A stretch of DNA of 64,000 nt, taken from assembly GCA_963576765.1 (NCBI GenBank), contig OY755213.1:32774218-32838217 (forward strand). Direction: 5' to 3'. This document shows positions 32,960-42,778 of this stretch, one piece after another. A program made the translations under genes and the position numbers. The stretch's first letter is position 1. The number at the start of each line of letters is the position of its first letter. This DNA is from Draba incana (lineage: Eukaryota > Streptophyta > Magnoliopsida > Brassicales > Brassicaceae). The notes under the pieces were generated by a model. That model had not been told where the DNA came from and made no database searches. It worked only from the letters and a program-made list of their open reading frames with translations.

Positions 32960-33870
32960 TCTAAGGATACAGAGACGCGATTTTTCCTTCAACTACCTTC
33001 CGATAATCCTCTAAAGGCGCATGTTTGGAAACTTCCGACAACTAGTAAATTATGTTTGGGGTGATAGATGTGAAGGAGTGACTCAATCACATACATATTA
33101 GCCCCACATCTAATTGCCCCTGCTGTAGCTCTCCTTTAGAGACAGTTAATCATGCGATTTTCATGTGTCCCCGAGCTTTGCAAACTTGGCGTCTATCCGC
33201 TATCCCTTTCGGAGTAGAAAATCGCCCCTTTGAAAGCTTGAGGACTAACTTTGATACTCTGTTTTGGCGTATCCCACAGACTGAGACTCTATTGGAAGCT
33301 ACCCATGCTATCATGTGGATTATTTGATATATCTGAAAAGCAAGAAATGACAAAGTATTTAATGCGGTGGATAGATCTCCAACGGAGATTTGGGCCATAG
33401 CACTGAAAGAATCTAGAGACTAGCTTTAGGCGAATGTCACATGCCATGTCCCCACCGTGAATCTTGATCCAGACCCACCAGATCCTCAGGTACCTCTATG
33501 TGCTTTGTCGATGGTTGGGTTGGGTATTGCAACTTCAGGATGGAACGTCTGATCTACTTGGCTTGCAGGAAAATCAGCGCAACCTCTCCTCACTTCATAA
33601 CGTGCTTCATAGCCTTATATGGGTGATGCAATGCTTGATCCAGAAATGACAGTTTTGTTATGTGTTTGTAACGGATTTCAAGGAGTTAATTAACACGGTG
33701 ACATCACCGCACGACTGACCCGGGTTTCAATCTGGATTGCGTGATTTGGCAACTCTCCGGGATTCTTTCCCCGAATCGGAGCTCATCTACCCGCAACGAC
33801 AAAACAATACGAGAGTGGATTTGCTTGCAAGGACTCCACACATGTGAAACACTACCTTTTCTTTTATTAA
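32960..33870 (+). pseudogene. LINE relic: zf-RVT and RNase H domains
   Basis: Broken frames read CPCCSSPLETVNHAIFMCPR (zinc-binding zf-RVT), LFWRIPQTETLLEATHAIMW, KARNDKVFNAVDRSPTEIW, then an RNase-H-like part (GWVLQLQDGTSDLLGLQ, NLSSLH, SLIWVMQCLI) and RDSFPESELIYPQRQNNTRVD. That is the C-terminal order of plant LINEs with a terminal RNase H. Many stops and shifts make it ancient. Confidence 0.7.
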
Positions 33871-34158
33871 TACTTTGACCTCTTATTGGTTTACTCATGC
33901 ACATAATGTATTTGCTTAATCGATAACGCACATGATGTATATGCTTAATCGATAACCAAATGTGTTTTGTGATAAAAAAAATAACCAAAATTACAAAAAT
34001 AAAGGTTAATTGCAAATTTTGATTTTTAATTGACATAACATATACTCAATATAACAAAATCGGATGTGTTGGATAAAGGTTATCGATGGCAGTAGCGTAA
34101 ATAGATAAATATTTTGTGGGCAGAAGGTAATTAGAGATATTCGTGACATTTTTTATAC

Positions 34159-35132
34159 GGGAAAAATGTCTAATAAATCCCAAACTTTCAAATTGTGGAC
34201 AAATAAATCACCAACTTTCGAAATGCCGTTTAAATCGCAAAGTTTTTGTTGACTTTCGAAAAAAATATCAAAGTTTTGTTGACTCCGCTGTTTTAACCCC
34301 ATCGTTAAGTCTCCGTTAGGAGTTTCCGTTTAGTCGTAAAACGACGCCGTTTTGGTAAAAAAAAAAAATAACAACTACCACGGATCGAACCCAGGTTGAT
34401 GTAAAGACATGGAGATACTCTACCAACATGCCACATGAGATTATTGTTCATTACTCCCTTTACAATATAATTATTATGTATTAAGGATTTCACCATGAAC
34501 TTTCGGGGCGATTTCCCATCGTTCTATAAGGACCCAGACGACGATTTACATACCGTTGCAAAGCCCCGACTCTCAGCTTTCCATCGACATCAAATTTGTA
34601 TCCATCAGAATTCCGAGTAAACAGTTATTGTTGCTTCTGTAAACTGCGATATACAACAAATACTCCATAAATAAGTAATGAATCCGGCGAAGAATCGATA
34701 CTATTTCGAAATGGGTTTCGAAAACTATTTCGAAACTATCTTCATCTCCAGATCTCCAATTTTCGAAACCCATTTCAAAGTTCATGGTGAAATCCTTAAT
34801 ACATAATAATCCTTAATACATAATAATTATATTTCAAAGAGAGTAACAAACAATAATTTCATGTGGCATGTTGGTGGAGTATCTCCATGTCTTTACATCA
34901 ACCTGGGTTCAATCCGTTGTAGTTGTTATTATTATTTTTTTACCAAAACGTCGTCGACTAAACGAAAACTCCTAACGGAGACTTAACGATGAGGTTAAAA
35001 CAGCGGAGTCAACAAAACTTTGATATTTTTTTCGAAAGTCAACAAAAGCTTTGCGATTTAAACGGCATTTCGAAAGGTGGTGATTTATTTGTCCACAATT
35101 TGAAACTTTAGGATTTTTTAGACATTTTTCCC
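34159..35132. mobile_element. 974-bp foldback Mutator-like element with 10-bp TSD
   Basis: TTTTTTATAC flanks both ends exactly (34149-34158 and 35133-35142). The ends GGGAAAAATGTCTAA and TTAGACATTTTTCCC begin inverted arms about 340 bp long (34159-34500 and 34783-35132) around a ~280-bp core. A 9-11-bp duplication, G-rich termini and long arms fit a MULE/Mutator MITE. The right arm has a 17-bp internal duplication. The core contains a further perfect 17-bp inverted repeat, GAAATGGGTTTCGAAAA, at 34708-34724 and 34760-34776. No transposase is present. Confidence 0.88.
34867..34925 (+). other. tRNA-like segment with Pol III box A/B in the element arm
   Basis: In the right arm TGGCATGTTGGTGGAG resembles a tRNA box A / D-arm, and GGTTCAATCC about 40 bp later resembles box B / T-arm. 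The left arm carries the same segment on the minus strand (about 34374-34435), with a better box B, GGTTCGATCC. The anticodon arm is degenerate, so it is a tRNA-derived sequence rather than a functional tRNA. Confidence 0.55.
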
Positions 35133-35241
35133 TTTTTTATACTATCATTTGTGTCGTAGAGATGTTTAGGTTTTCACTTTCTTCGCATCCCCAAATCGAA
35201 TTTTCTAGGGCTTTACTCCGATAATCGAGAAAATCAAATCA

Positions 35242-36208
35242 GTGGCTCCCAGAGATTACCCAGGCGAGGCGATGACAGAATCGATGGTGGAATATCCGGC
35301 CGTAGACTCTGTCTACCCGACAAAACGTAATGCCGATTCCGATCCGCCGGAAGAGTTTGAAGAGAGCGACGGCGGTGAAGAAGAATACGTTAACCCTAAC
35401 GACGAGTTCTTACACGCAACGTGGTGGACCGCCCCTGAATGGGATGTGGATAGCTACGACGGTCGCGAGTACCATTCTTCTCAAGAGGAAGACGAATTTT
35501 CCGACAAAGAGGAGGACATACTATGGCGCCGCCTTAAACGCCAGCTCATCGAGACCAAGGTTTGAGCTTTTTGAACTGAAATTGACTGCGTTTAGCTGGT
35601 AAAAGAGTAAATCTAATTAGCGTGTGCCTGTGTTTTAGGGCTTTTACGTGGAGCCAGAGCTTAGGCCATGGGCCAACTACTCAGAATTCAAAATGCCCAG
35701 TAATTAGGAATTGCCTGCTGGTTTCGGGCAAACCTACCGTGAATACTTTGCAGAGATGGCTTGTCTCTGTGTCCAGAAATACAACCAAGAGAAGGTTTGT
35801 TTGTAACGACTCACATTGATTATTTTTGAAATACAGTGGAATATTGTTTAGTATGTAGAACATAGGGTGTATATAAAATAGCTCACTATTCTATTATTGT
35901 TCAGAAATACAGCCAAGAATAGAGCAAAAAGGAATTAATATTATTGACAATTATCATTCACCTCTTTACAAGTTGATATGCTACTAAATCTGGTTCCTTT
36001 CTTATTGGTTTTCAAACAGGGATTCAATGTGGAGTTTGTGGAAGTTGTGAGAGGTTATTATACGAAAGGATCTAGATACAAGTCGTACATTACCTTTATG
36101 GCTAGGGAGGAACCCGAGGGACCTCTCAAGGTGTGGTGTACCGTTGTTCAGAACGAAAACTATCCCATCCTCTGTAGACTGGCTCCTACTTCAAACCAAA
36201 ACTACTAA
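35242..36208 (+). pseudogene. Cystatin-related gene, copy B, start codon lost and exon 2 stop
   Basis: It has the full three-exon layout: 35242-35559, 35639-35794 and 36020-36208, all phase 0. The codon at the ancestral start is GTG (35242) where copy A has ATG. The next in-frame ATG is at 35272, which would remove only 10 residues. Exon 2 reads GFYVEPELRPWANYSEF and then meets an in-frame TAG at 35705-35707 before QTYREYFAEMACLCV. Exon 3 lacks about five residues (EYQA region) relative to copy A. The exon 1 block YVNPNDEFLHATWWTAPEWD is intact. The combination indicates a recently inactivated gene. Confidence 0.7.
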
Positions 36209-36606
36209 AAGGTATCCAAACTGAAACATATAGAATTGTGTCATAAGTACCTAATTCACAATATGTCATTTGGGCAATTAGTCTCCTCTTTATTAGAATG
36301 ATAGGTAAAGCACCATCTCGACAAATTGTCTTAGTTGACCATTTGTGTCCCTACAACAATCTACATGTAGGGGATCATCAAGAGCACACTGTTTTACTAT
36401 TTCATTTCTTAATTCATCTATAAAGTTACAATTCTAATTCTGGATAAGAAGCTTTTGAATATTCAAGTCTATTTGAAATTGTATTCTATCTATGTAGAGG
36501 TTTTCTTGGGTAGATGATAAAGATATAAGCTTTTTCTACTGTCTAGAAGACCATCATGACTAGAGTCTAACTTGTTGAATTGTTTTTCTTCCTCCTCTTT
36601 TATCAG
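36209..36606. other. Intergenic, nothing recognised
   Basis: Sequence between the cystatin-like copy B and the VIRILIZER remnant. The TTTTATCAG at its end matches a splice acceptor of the remnant. Confidence 0.35.
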
Positions 36607-37399
36607 GAATTGGGTGGATGCATTTCTCGGGCAAGATCTAGCAGTGGTAGACATCCATCTGTTCATTCATGTTGATGAATTTATGGCCAGACAAAGAGAA
36701 CAAAGCCAAAATGCCTCCACCATTGGGGTTGGATAGGCTGTTGCACAAGTGAAAAATCCTACTAGAGATATTGGAAAAGTCGCAGGTTATCCTGATGATG
36801 ATCTACAAGGAATAGATATAGTTTTTGATGGTGAGGAATGTCAAGGACCTGATGACAAGTTGTCCTTTCTTCAGCCCGATGAGAACCTTATGCAGCCTGC
36901 TCCTGTCATGGTTGAGCAAAAGTCTCCTCACTCCATTGTTGAAGAAACCAAGAGTGATGCAAATGGAAGTAGTCAATTCTCTCTTACATGGGCACACCAT
37001 TGGCATCTAATGTTGACGAGAACGCTCACAACGAAATTTCATCGAGGATATCAGTTTCACTCCCTGAGATGTCATTGGTTCGGGAACCGAGCGTTACTTC
37101 AGATAGGAAATTTGTTGAGCGAGACGAAACAAAGAATATGGCTCCGCAGCTGCATATCTGAACCTGAGATTGTACATGCTTACAACATTTCTGGATCTTC
37201 AGGACAAAATTTGATTGATCCTAGAATGGGACCTCAAGGCTTCTATTCAAAGAGTAGCCAGCAACATACGAGCCATATTCATAGTGGAATTAGTGGCCGG
37301 GGGGTTTATGAACAGAAAGTGATGCCAAACCAACCTCCTTTGCCTATAGTGCCACCTCCATCAGTCTCACCTGTGATGCAACATTCTCATTCTAATTAA
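36607..37399 (+). pseudogene. VIR: 3' fragment of VIRILIZER (m6A writer subunit)
   Basis: VIRILIZER is the large scaffold of the plant mRNA N6-adenosine methyltransferase complex (about 2,100 aa). Here only a C-terminal piece remains, beginning after a splice acceptor: RARSSSGRHPSVH, a frameshift from a 4-bp insertion, DEFMARQREQSQNAS, a TAG, then DDDLQGIDIVFDGEE, KLSFLQPDENLMQPAPVMVE and QKSPHSIVEETKSDANGSSQ. After a region in the wrong frame it resumes with SSGQNLIDPRM and the Pro-rich tail VPPPSVSPVMQHSHSN. Stops and shifts make it non-functional. It sits between the cystatin-like and BTB genes, where A. thaliana has At3g05680 (VIR/EMB2016, from memory). Confidence 0.75.
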
Positions 37400-37568
37400 T
37401 CCTCCCTGTTTATAAGTCATCGACCTTTGTGTATACTGGAATGAATTCTTGTAATTGTTGGTTGTGACAAGAAAAACTTGGACAGCTATGAGAAGTAAGA
37501 GAGATATCCTTTGGCTAATTGTAACTTTTCTATTCATGTAATGTTTGCATAACATGTACATTGTTTTC

Positions 37569-38378
37569 GGTAAAATGGCATTAAAAAACCTCAAAAGTAG
37601 CGATTACTAGCACTTTAAGTTTCTGTAGTTTAGCACTCACACTTTAAATTTTGAAAGTAACAATGTTAACACAATAAACTTTCAAACTATAAAATTTTTT
37701 GTTCGCACCGACATTTTGTGGGACGGAACCGTTTACTCCGTTAATGGAACAGTTAATTATATTTGGATAACAAAAACTTGTCTATGTTTGTAATTAAAAA
37801 TTAAAAAATGTGGCCAATTCAATTAAACAAAAACCTCCAAAAGGATTTGGAATTAGGGTTTTCGTTATTTGGGGGAAAAATTAGAAGAAGAAAAAAATCA
37901 AACGATTTCGAGGGTGAGGATCGAAGGATTTGTGTGAAGGATCGAAAGATTTGAGTCGCAACGAGGTAAGGATTTTTAGTATCCATGAGTTTTGCATAAG
38001 TGAATATGATTTTACGATTTGCTAATAGTCGAGGATTTATGATGTTTATGGTGTTTAATTTAGTGTGAGTTTCGGTTTCCATTTTGGTTTAAGTTTCGAG
38101 TTTCGAGTTTCGAGTTTCGATTATAGTGTGTGATTTAGCGTTAGATTTGGAAAAAAATCTAGTGATTGAATTTGTTTCTACTGAAAAGTGGTTCATTTTA
38201 AAATGTCGGTGCGACCAAAAATCATAGTTCGAAGGTTTACTGTGTTAACATTGTTACCTTCGAGATTTAAAGTGTGACTACTAAACTATGGAGAATTAAA
38301 GTGGTAATGGTTTTTGAAAAAAAAAAGAAAAAAGTGGTAATGGTCATTACTTTAGATTTTTTAAAAGCAATTTTCCCC
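37569..38378. mobile_element. Foldback element with ~135-bp terminal inverted repeats
   Basis: The left arm (about 37569-37705, starting GGTAAAATGGC) and right arm (about 38190-38378, ending GCAATTTTCCCC) are inverted copies. Shared blocks include CACACTTTAAAT, TAACAATGTTAACACA and GTCGCACCGACATTTT-like ends next to the core. The flanks CATTGTTTT and CATTGATTG may be a decayed 9-bp target duplication, suggesting a Mutator-like MITE. The core has a GAAGGATCGAAGGATTTG repeat and no ORF. Confidence 0.7.
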
Positions 38379-38680
38379 ATTGATTGGGACGATCAACTCG
38401 TTTACTCCAAAACATGTGTACTCCCATCTATTATACTCCATGTTACACTACCCTACTCCTTATAAGTGAAAACCCAGAATTACCCTATTTTCTCTGATTT
38501 TTGTTTAAATAAAATCATGACAAAACCAACTCTCTAACCAATCAAATTAAAGAAAATATGGACCAATAAGAAGTGAGAATCCAAATCTGATTTTGTTTTC
38601 TTCTCCATTTATATTTGGGAGAAGATACAAATCAAAGATACAGAGAGGAGAAAATCAGCAATCTCCGATTAGAAAATTTA

Positions 38681-38947
38681 ATGGAATCAATCAACACCTT
38701 AAAAGGCTCCGGCAAAGTATCCGACCAAGAAAATTAGCAATCTCCACTCCCCAAATCATCACCTTCCCGTAAAACCCAAATCGATACCGTCTCCGTCGTA
38801 TACCTCCTCTTAATCCTCTCCTTCGTCGCCATAACCGCCAGCGCTTTCACTCATACCTCCCAAAATCCTCCTCCCGTCGTCTTCTCCGCGTCACTCATAT
38901 TTGTTACGATTCTCTTTCATCTTCTAATTTCGAAAAATCGATCCTGA
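38681..38947 (+). pseudogene. Small two-membrane-segment ORF with one in-frame stop
   Basis: From ATG 38681 the frame runs 88 codons to TGA 38945-38947, broken only by TAG at 38735-38737. After the TAG come a polar Ser/Pro/Lys stretch, TQIDTVSVVYLLLILSFVAI and, after a short loop with QNPPPVV, FSASLIFVTILFHLLI. The two hydrophobic stretches are long enough to span a membrane. Upstream are CCAAT boxes (about 38540, 38562) and a TATA-like ATTTATATT at about 38608. I do not recognise the family. It looks like a recently stopped or read-through gene. Confidence 0.4.
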
Positions 38948-40629
38948 GTCAATCTGAGTTGCTTCCGAAACGGTATTGAAACTCTCGACATCTTTCCGAT
39001 CAATCGATGATATGCACCGAGTCAACGCAACGAGTCAATGTCAGAGATCGAAACGGAGAAGAAGAAGATGTATAGCTGATATAGAATCTTGTGGAACAGG
39101 ATTCGATACAAACAAAGAAATTTGAACAAAAGGATCGGACGGGAGGGAATTAGTTGACGGAATCCATAACCAAAGATAAAAAGTAGTTATGGATCCTCAT
39201 TGATCATTAATGTCTAAAAATGGCTTTGTTTCATGTAATGATCTATGTGTACTTGTGTTGTTATGCCTTGGATTGTATCTTTTTAATTTTATATCGTTCA
39301 TGAATTACACTTGATAACCATACTTATATACAAATGATGATATACATGTATTGGTTGCATGTACTGGAATTCTCGGATTCAAGATCGAAACAAGGAAAAA
39401 TAACATCATTTGTCTTCGGTAGCTAAGTGTTCAGGTTCATGCTCAAACACACATTCCAACGAAACATTGTTGTTTCATAAATTACTAATACATGTGATTG
39501 TTAAGGACCCTAAGCCATATTCTTCTTGTTGTTGTCAACCACAAGACAATCTCCCCTGCATTTGCTCACGTGATCTCATAAATTTCAAATCTTTATATAA
39601 ATGGACTTGAAAAGATTTTGTCATTGGTTAAGAGGTAAAAGAACAGATGGAAGCAAGGGAAATGTACTGGGAAGTTGTGAGCAAAGACACATACAAATAA
39701 AGGGTACTTGGACAGAGCAAATGAGAGATTGTCGGGATGTATCGAGTAAAATTTAGATCATGTACATACATTTTTGTATTTGTAAAAATTGTTTATAAAA
39801 TCAGTTTAGGTATACATTTTGACATATAAAAACATGTTATAGATATATTTGTTATATAACACAAATATTTGATTATGGTATTTTCTATATTATACTTTTC
39901 ACATAAAAGACCTTATACTTTTATGATTACTTTGTTAATACTAACCACCTTATGATACACATGATGCATACAATATGTTTCTAAACATGTTATTACGTGA
40001 AAACCTTGGGGCGATGCAAGAATGGTGATATGTTCAATGTACAACTAAACATGTTTAACATTCTCCAAAAGAACAACTGTTACCATGTTTTGTACAACCA
40101 AAAACTAGATACAACTATGTGAAAAATTTCTGAATTTTTAATTCATATAATTGTCATGTGCTAAATAAAACCGACAATAAGGGCGCTAACGGCCCACATG
40201 TTTTTAATGTTTTTATTTTATTTTACACAATAAACTCAATTGTCCTGTGTTTCTTGTATTTCTTCTTTTACATAAATAGTTAGTTGTACCTAATAAAATC
40301 AGTTGTACTTAACGAATCCAATCATTGTACAAGAACCTAATTCCATCATACATCACACAACAACAAAAGCCACAAAATGAATCCCCAGATGATGAAGATC
40401 CATCGCCTAGACTTATCAATGAATCAGAAGAAGACTTGGTTGAAAGAGAAGCTTTGAAAAAGTCTCAGACCACCACCTGATATCCAATCTCTAATAATTA
40501 CCAAAATCTTTTCAACTTTTGTCATACCCTTCAATGATATCTCCTCAATTGAAAGCTTTTTCTGTTTCAATCGTTCATCAATCTCGTTTCTTTCTTATCT
40601 TCACTCACTTAAAAAGACAGTAGACTCAA
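38948..40629. other. Intergenic with a short acidic coding-like scrap
   Basis: Mostly AT-rich. At about 40358-40480 a frame reads NESPDDEDPSPRLINESEED, LVEREALKKSQ, which looks like a captured coding scrap of unknown origin. Confidence 0.3.
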
Positions 40630-41109
40630 TCACCCCAATGAAATTCCTTGGCCCGTCACATCAGGTTTGTACAATCCAGATATCTTATCACTTCCATGAT
40701 TGATCTCAATATCTTGAACCCTATGAAGTGCTTCAAGAGATCTCTCAATAATCATCATTGTTTCATCAGTAAACTCACCATCAATCTTCAAATCGATCTT
40801 GCTCACATCCTCACCCATACTTATAAGTACCGCTTCAAATCCAGCGTTTCCTATCTCTTCCAATAGTTTATCATAAATCAAGAGCCTAGGATCATAATGA
40901 ATCTCAGCTTCTTCGATCGCTAACGCAACATGAGCTCTTTGCACACCATTAACGGATTGCAGAGCTCTTTCGATTGTCGAAGAACACGAGGTACAAGTCA
41001 TACCGTTTATTCTTATCCTGCATACCTGTCTAGACCTCTCATTTGCCTCATTTTCTATCAATGATGCTTCAAATCTAGGATCTTCAATAGTCTCACGAAT
41101 CGTCTTCAC
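40630..41109 (-). pseudogene. HMA5: Fragment of copper P-type ATPase HMA5 (metal-binding domains)
   Basis: HMA5 is a P1B-type ATPase that exports copper. The minus-strand frame carries its second cytosolic heavy-metal-associated domain with the copper site, GMTCTSCSSTIERAL, followed by NGVQRAHVALAIEEAEIHYD, then SKIDLKIDGEFTDETM and DKISGLYKPDVTG. An acceptor (GATAG) precedes it at 41110, as for an internal exon. At DVTG a 1-nt loss shifts the frame (expected PRNFIGVIEST is still readable in the next frame), and homology ends within about 15 codons. None of the membrane or phosphorylation domains are present. It is a fragment, not a functional gene. Confidence 0.8.
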
Positions 41110-41346
41110 CTATCACAAATCAAAACCCAAATTATCCTAATTTCCTCACAATTCTACAGTTAACTCTATGAAAAATCACCAATTTTCAAACCCAACGCCT
41201 AAAAATCCAAAACCCAGAACCCTAATTTCCTAAAAATCCAAACCCAGCACCTCAGTCGATTCACATGTTCACTGTAATCAAACAATATATTCAATTTCCA
41301 ATCAAAACTTTCAAAGCCTTTATCAAAGCAAGCCTTTGACAAGGCC

Positions 41347-41720
41347 TTGAATCATCGGATTCATCGTATCCACCACTTGATATCTTCTATCTACACTTTT
41401 TTTTCGAGTGTTTCTCAACTATCTCTTCCAATTTTCTCTGAATCACTTCACTTCTTTCTCGATCTGCTTCCTTTGCGCAATGGTCATGTCATCATCTTCT
41501 TTTTCATCCATAAAACTCTCATCATCATCAACACGAGCTCGCTTCATGTGCACAGGCTTGTAATCATCGTCATCAACGATTTGATTTTGGGAGACAAAAT
41601 CGTGAAAGTGGGAGTGAGAGGGATCATCCACAAAGTTAATCCTCTTCTTCGTAGTCGAATTGGGAGAGATTTTGGTAGGATTTGAGAAAAGAGAATTCTG
41701 AAACGAAAATTTTCCATTTT
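41347..41720 (-). pseudogene. Acidic N-terminal coding fragment, frameshifted
   Basis: On the minus strand, ATGGAAAATTTTCG (about 41720) starts a frame that, after a 2-nt shift, continues as NSLFSNPTKISPNSTTKKR, INFVDDPSHSHFHDFVSQN, VHMKRARVDDDESFMDEKED and DDMTIAQRKQIEKEVK before a TGA. The compositional pattern (short basic start, long acidic segment, KxxEKE helix) suggests the N-terminus of a nuclear protein. I do not recognise it with confidence. It lies next to the HMA5 fragment on the same strand, so the two may have been moved together. Confidence 0.4.
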
Positions 41721-41779
41721 GATTTTAGTCTTGTTTAGAGATTTTTTCCCGACCCGGATCAGATATGTATGGGTCATAA

Positions 41780-42778
41780 ATCGGGTGGATAAGCTTGGTT
41801 GGGTCTGTAATTTCGTTACATTCTCTTGGTTTTAATGTACATTACTCAACTTTTGACTTTAAAAATTAAAAAAAAAAAAGAAATTTAAGTTATAACGAGA
41901 GTATATTAGCATTTGACTTTTCTGAGAGGAGTATATGAGACATTGACTCCCATTGTTTCTTGTTGTTGTTTAGTCAGATTCATGTTTCTTGTTGTTGTTT
42001 AGTCAGATTCATGGACATTATTAACTAGAAAAGAAACTCCCTTCAAGTTCGAGTTTTAGCTTTTACAAAGCAAGAATCCTGAATTTGTTTGTATAGATCT
42101 AAGTTTTAGTCTCAACAGCTTTCATGTTTCATCATGAGAACCCTTTTAAGGTTTGTTACATACAGAAACAAAACATTAATTAAAGGGATTACGATGATTA
42201 AGAGGCCCTTTAAAGACCCAAAAGAGCATTTGAAATCGACCTCATTAAGGCTTAAGAGACTCAACAATTTAACCAAATGTGAAGTAATTAAACAAAAAAA
42301 AGATGAATTTATCCCTTTAAGCCCAGCAAAATTCTGACACATCATCAGCAACTAGGCATTGAAAAGATTTTGTACCAAAGAGAAAAAAGAAACAAATTGG
42401 TACAGAGAAAGAGAGATCGAGTTGAGTTTGGATGACATCAGAATAGTCCGTAGATAACAAAGATCAAAGCTTTAGTCTTTCTTTGTACCATTGGAAGAAG
42501 TTCCACTGTGAGAATCTTAAAGATTCAACATTTACGGTACTCTTCTCTGATAAATTTAGTCGTAATTGAAAGTTTCTTGCTTTCTGTATCAATCTCTGTA
42601 CTTGCTTATACTTCAGATAATGTGTGAATTTGACTAATGATAGTGTTTTTGCTTGATTTATGGGTTTTGGCTGCAAATTTATTGAAACAGATCTCATTTC
42701 TTGCTCTCTTTCATGGTGATTACTTACTCAGGTACTGAAAATACATCAAAATCACGGAAATTGTCCAGATTTTGCTCT
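41780..42778 (+). promoter_or_regulatory. Upstream region and leader of the BTB gene
   Basis: Contains a 27-bp direct repeat (TTTCTTGTTGTTGTTTAGTC at about 41957 and 41990). A probable leader exon begins after TTACTCAG at 42731 and runs into the coding start at 42779. Nothing else is called. Confidence 0.35.

Noticed and set aside
34374..34435. Functional tRNA gene
   Set aside because: Box A and box B are present, but the acceptor and anticodon stems do not form a cloverleaf. It lies in a transposon arm.
36803..37006. Minus-strand ORF of 67 aa
   Set aside because: It is antisense to the VIRILIZER remnant.
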